NCBI RefSeq assembly: GCF_018613835.1
Contig: NZ_JAGGPM010000008.1
Span: 1 to 64,000 of the forward strand
Direction: 5' to 3'
DNA from: Arthrobacter sp. ISL-5
GTDB taxonomy: Bacteria > Actinomycetota > Actinomycetes > Actinomycetales > Micrococcaceae
Length of the DNA stretch: 64,000 nt
Below are positions 61,700 through 64,000 of the stretch, piece by piece. Below the pieces are notes generated by a model. The model was given only the letters and a program-made list of their open reading frames with translations. It ran no database searches and had not been told where the DNA came from. A program made the position numbers and the translations under genes. Each line of letters begins with the position of its first letter. The first letter of the stretch is position 1.

Positions 61700-62331
61700 C
61701 CACCGGATACACAGTTCACGACGAGCACGTCGTCGACCTATTCCTGCTTGAAGCAGAAGCGGATGACACGACTGACCTGAAAGCAGCGCTGCTGGAGCTG
61801 CGCTCCTTCGCGGCCGGCCCACCCGTCGAACCATCTGCGAAGCTGGCCGAGCTCATGGAAACCGGACCGGCCGCCGACCTGGATGCCCAGCGGCAGCGCA
61901 GACACCGCCGTACGGCCGTCACTGCCCTGGCGGTGGCCGCATCCATGGGGATCGGCGCCGCCACCGTGGCTGCAGCCGACCCCGGCTTCCGGGAGAAAGC
62001 CCAGGAAACCATCACCACAGTGATCGACACCCTCACCCGCGGCCACTCCGGACGGACGACACCCGCCCCCGCTTCACCGGAGGCACCAGGCCATGCCCCC
62101 GACCATCCGACACCTGCCCCGAACGTGCCGGGGCGCTCCGGGAAGGAAATCGCCTCACCCGCCACCGGGGCAGGGAACTCCGGCCACGACAACCTGCCAA
62201 CGGTCACCCCAGGTTCACCTCCGGAGACCACACCGGCCAAGGGAACGGAGAGCCACCCGGCAGGCCTCGATCACCAGAACACGCCAAACCGGACCCGACC
62301 CGCAACCCCGTCCACCGGTCCGCACAGCTAA
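61696..62331 (+). CDS. Probable membrane-anchored anti-sigma protein
   Basis: A 211-residue protein. The N-terminal soluble part (about 1-70) is acidic/helical and would bind the sigma factor. One transmembrane segment follows at about 75-92 (TAVTALAVAASMGIGAATVAA). The outside part is Pro/Thr/Ser-rich and disordered. The usual zinc-binding HxxxCxxC of many anti-sigma factors is absent, and there is no cysteine at all. The role is inferred from coupling to the sigma gene and the topology. Confidence 0.65.
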   Translation: MTTGYTVHDEHVVDLFLLEAEADDTTDLKAALLELRSFAAGPPVEPSAKLAELMETGPAADLDAQRQRRHRRTAVTALAVAASMGIGAATVAAADPGFREKAQETITTVIDTLTRGHSGRTTPAPASPEAPGHAPDHPTPAPNVPGRSGKEIASPATGAGNSGHDNLPTVTPGSPPETTPAKGTESHPAGLDHQNTPNRTRPATPSTGPHS

Positions 62332-62479
62332 CACACAGGCCAGGTCCTTGCGGGCCGCTCCCGTGCGAAGCCGCGGAGGGCTCATGACAAAGACAAGGCC
62401 CAGCGTAAGTCCACGGCCGGGCCAATAACTTTCCATACCGGGCGCCGCACCTCAGTGCCGCCCGCCGAGAGGCAACGCC

Positions 62480-62656
62480 ATGAATAACGAATATGAGTAC
62501 AAGACAGTCGTCGTGGACCGCCGCCCCCGGCGGCAAGCCAAGGAGCTAAAAAAGCTGGCCAAGGATGGCTGGGAAGTTGTCTCCGTCAGGCCACGGACAG
62601 CGCTCTCATGGGGGAGCACCACAGACGACGCCACGCTCAGACGCATCCGCCAATGA
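62480..62656 (+). CDS. Small DUF4177-like protein
   Basis: A 58-residue protein, MNNEYEYKTVVVD at its start and then ELKKLAKDGWEVVSVRP, the pattern of DUF4177-type small proteins that fold as one alpha/beta unit. The family match is by eye. AGAGGCAACGCC precedes the ATG, a weak site. It is the last gene before the right-hand repeat. Function unknown. Confidence 0.6.
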   Translation: MNNEYEYKTVVVDRRPRRQAKELKKLAKDGWEVVSVRPRTALSWGSTTDDATLRRIRQ

Positions 62657-62661
62657 ACATT

Positions 62662-62682
62662 GAGGAGTTCCTAGGAGTGGAC
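62662..62682 (+). repeat. Right copy of the 21-bp direct repeat
   Basis: Identical to 60296-60316 over all 21 bases. Both copies are followed within 15-20 bases by TGGATGG, so a weaker similarity may extend further. The copy lies just before the promoter of the SDR gene. Confidence 0.9.
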
Positions 62683-62723
62683 CGTCGCTGAACCCTGCCG
62701 CTGGATGGCGTTAGGGTGGTGCC

Positions 62724-63485
62724 ATGACTGAGGTTTCGAACAAAAAAGCAGCTGTAGTTACCGGTGCGAGCACCGGCATCGGGGAAGCGACTGTCCGGGC
62801 GCTGAGGGCCGAAGGGTGGACTGTCTATGCGGTGGCCCGGCGCCAGGACCGGCTGGCCGCGCTGGAAGCCGAGACGGGCGCCGTCGGCATTCCGGCCGAC
62901 ATCGCCGAAGACGCGGACGTCGCCAAACTCCTGGCCGAAGTGACCGCGGCCGGCGGGATCGACACCCTGATCAACATCGCCGGCGGCGCCCGCGGGGCCG
63001 ATCCCGTAGGACAGGCGCAGACGGACGACTGGGAGTGGATGTACCGCGTCAACGTCATTGGCACCATGAAACTCACCCGAGCGTTCCTGCCCATGCTTCG
63101 GGAACACGGCGAGGGCACGGTGCTGAACCTGACGTCCACGGCCGGGCTCGCGGCCTACGAGGGCGGCGCCGGCTACAACGCCGCCAAGTTCGCCCAGCAC
63201 GCCGTGACCGGAGCCCTCCGGCTGGAGGAGGCCGAAAACAACGTCCGCGTGATCGAGGTCGCCCCCGGCCTGGTCCATACCGAGGAGTTCGCCCTCAACA
63301 GGCTGGGCGACCCCGCCGCCGCCAGCAAGGTCTACCAGGGCGTGGAAAAACCGCTGACGGCCGAGGACGTTGCGGATGTGGTGCGGTACGCGGTGTGTGC
63401 GCCGCACCATGTCAACCTGGATCAGATCGTGATCCGGCCCGTGGCGCAGGCGTCCAACTACAAGCTGATCCGCAAGCAGGCATAA
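62724..63485 (+). CDS. SDR family oxidoreductase
   Basis: A 253-residue short-chain dehydrogenase. The cofactor motif TGASTGIG is at residues 14-21, NIAGGARGAD near 88, the catalytic Ser in NLTSTAG, and YNAAK is the catalytic Tyr/Lys. The C-terminal ALRLEEAENNVRVIEVAPGLVHTE is typical of the YdfG-like group, some of which reduce 3-hydroxy acids or serine. The ATG is six bases after TAGGGT (62712-62717), leaderless. It probably followed the DUF488 gene directly before the islet was inserted. Confidence 0.87.
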   Translation: MTEVSNKKAAVVTGASTGIGEATVRALRAEGWTVYAVARRQDRLAALEAETGAVGIPADIAEDADVAKLLAEVTAAGGIDTLINIAGGARGADPVGQAQTDDWEWMYRVNVIGTMKLTRAFLPMLREHGEGTVLNLTSTAGLAAYEGGAGYNAAKFAQHAVTGALRLEEAENNVRVIEVAPGLVHTEEFALNRLGDPAAASKVYQGVEKPLTAEDVADVVRYAVCAPHHVNLDQIVIRPVAQASNYKLIRKQA

Positions 63486-63602
63486 CGGCACCGGACGTTC
63501 ACCCGGGATTCGTGCGGATGTCGGGAAGTGGTGGCCGGCTGTTGGCAACCGGCCACCACGGTGGCACGTGCACCTGCACACCACCAGAGTGGAGAACACC
63601 AC

Positions 63603-64000
63603 ATGCACACCCCGACGACGCTTGGCGCTGCCGTACTCAGCGCAGCCCTGCTCCTCGCCGTCCCGTCCCACGCACTGGCTGCGGACACCAACCCCCAGGG
63701 CGGCGACAACCACTTCGACCTCCAGGCCCACCGGGGCGGGCTGGGGCTCACGGTCGAGTCCACCCTTCCTGCCTTCGCCAAGGCGCTGGAAACCGGCGTC
63801 AGCACGCTTGAGCTTGATCTCCAGATCACCAGGGACGGGCGCGAAGTCATCACGCACGACCGCAAGATCAGCGACAAGAAGTGTGCCGACACCGCCCCCG
63901 TGACGCCGGCGGATCCGCAGTTCCCGTACGTCGGCAAGTACGTCAAGGACCTCACGTTCGGCCAGGTCCGCAGCCTCGACTGCGGCACGCAGACGCTGCC
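63603..64000 (+). CDS. Glycerophosphodiester phosphodiesterase, secreted (cut by window end)
   Basis: The first 132 residues of a secreted phosphodiesterase. A signal peptide (about 1-27, ending SHALAA) precedes the GDPD domain. The catalytic His and Arg are in LQAHRGGLGL, the metal Glu/Asp in LELDLQ, and a further His in VITHDRKI. It hydrolyses glycerophosphodiesters such as those from phospholipids. GGAGA lies about seven bases before the ATG. The gene runs past the window end. Confidence 0.85.
   Translation, partial: MHTPTTLGAAVLSAALLLAVPSHALAADTNPQGGDNHFDLQAHRGGLGLTVESTLPAFAKALETGVSTLELDLQITRDGREVITHDRKISDKKCADTAPVTPADPQFPYVGKYVKDLTFGQVRSLDCGTQTL

Larger units (their letters stand above)
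60296..62682. mobile_element. Putative 2.4-kb islet with an ECF sigma cassette
   Basis: The segment is bounded by perfect 21-bp direct repeats. The left one is the 3' end of the DUF488 gene, and the right one lies 42 bases before the start of the SDR gene at 62724. Between them are four genes for an exported or anchored protein, a sigma factor, an anti-sigma-like protein and a 58-residue protein. The first 250 bases inside (60317-60564) are gene-free and, by eye, lower in G+C than the neighbours. No integrase, transposase or terminal inverted repeat is present, so mobility would need a recombinase supplied elsewhere, or the duplication arose in another way. Confidence 0.5.

Noticed and set aside
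62384..62428. 14-codon frame with GGAGGG ahead of it inside the sigma islet
   Set aside because: Too short to support, no homology, and the site is only four bases from the ATG.

Overview
This window is chromosomal DNA from a high-GC Gram-positive bacterium, almost certainly an actinobacterium of the Arthrobacter/Pseudarthrobacter type (Micrococcaceae). The basis is the codon use, a mycothiol-linked nitroreductase-type protein, an MptB-like polyprenol-phosphate mannosyltransferase, the DUF3052-ahpE gene pair, a tig-clpP1-clpP2-clpX block preceded by tRNA-Pro, and many leaderless genes in which a TAnnnT hexamer lies 6-7 bases before the start codon. Most of the window is ordinary core genome. 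No CRISPR array, intact prophage or complete insertion sequence was seen.

Layout. 1-2.9 kb: DUF3052 protein, AhpE peroxiredoxin, sirtuin, tRNA-Val. 3-12 kb: a sugar-acid cluster with an IclR regulator, MHS-type permease, 2-hydroxyacid dehydrogenase, 3-hydroxyisobutyrate-dehydrogenase-family enzyme, gluconate-5-dehydrogenase-like SDR, L-idonate-5-dehydrogenase-like enzyme, FadR-type regulator and 6-phosphogluconate dehydrogenase. Matching palindromes lie at the regulator's own promoter and at the divergent promoter in the middle of the cluster. 12-25 kb: cysteine synthesis (cysE, cysK), msrA, a Nif3-like protein with a coiled-coil partner, yaaA, a lipoprotein esterase, a slipin, RNase P RNA, a long-form GAPDH, a secreted HNH nuclease, peptide deformylase, tRNA-His and oligoribonuclease. 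25-35 kb: MptB-like mannosyltransferase, an AlkD-like protein, methionine aminopeptidase, an aldose epimerase with a LacI-type operator, and a second sugar locus in which a LacI regulator is divergent from an oxidoreductase, a DUF993 aldolase-like protein and a sugar isomerase. 35-49 kb: tRNA-Arg, an SSB paralogue, EttA, TesB, truncated haemoglobin, MscS, OsmC, PepN, RpiB, a Nei-type glycosylase and a frameshifted AlkZ-like gene. 49-60 kb: tRNA-Gly, tRNA-Pro, trigger factor, ClpP1/P2/X, a DsbA-fold reductase, a GH15 hydrolase and ValS.

The most unusual segment is 60.3-62.7 kb. A 21-bp sequence that includes the 3' end of a DUF488 gene is repeated exactly 2,366 bp downstream. Between the copies lies a compact cassette: a membrane-anchored or exported small protein, an ECF-type sigma factor, a membrane-anchored probable anti-sigma protein without a visible zinc motif, and a 58-residue protein. 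This looks like a small islet inserted at the end of the DUF488 gene, but no recombinase is encoded in it. The window ends inside a secreted glycerophosphodiester phosphodiesterase gene.
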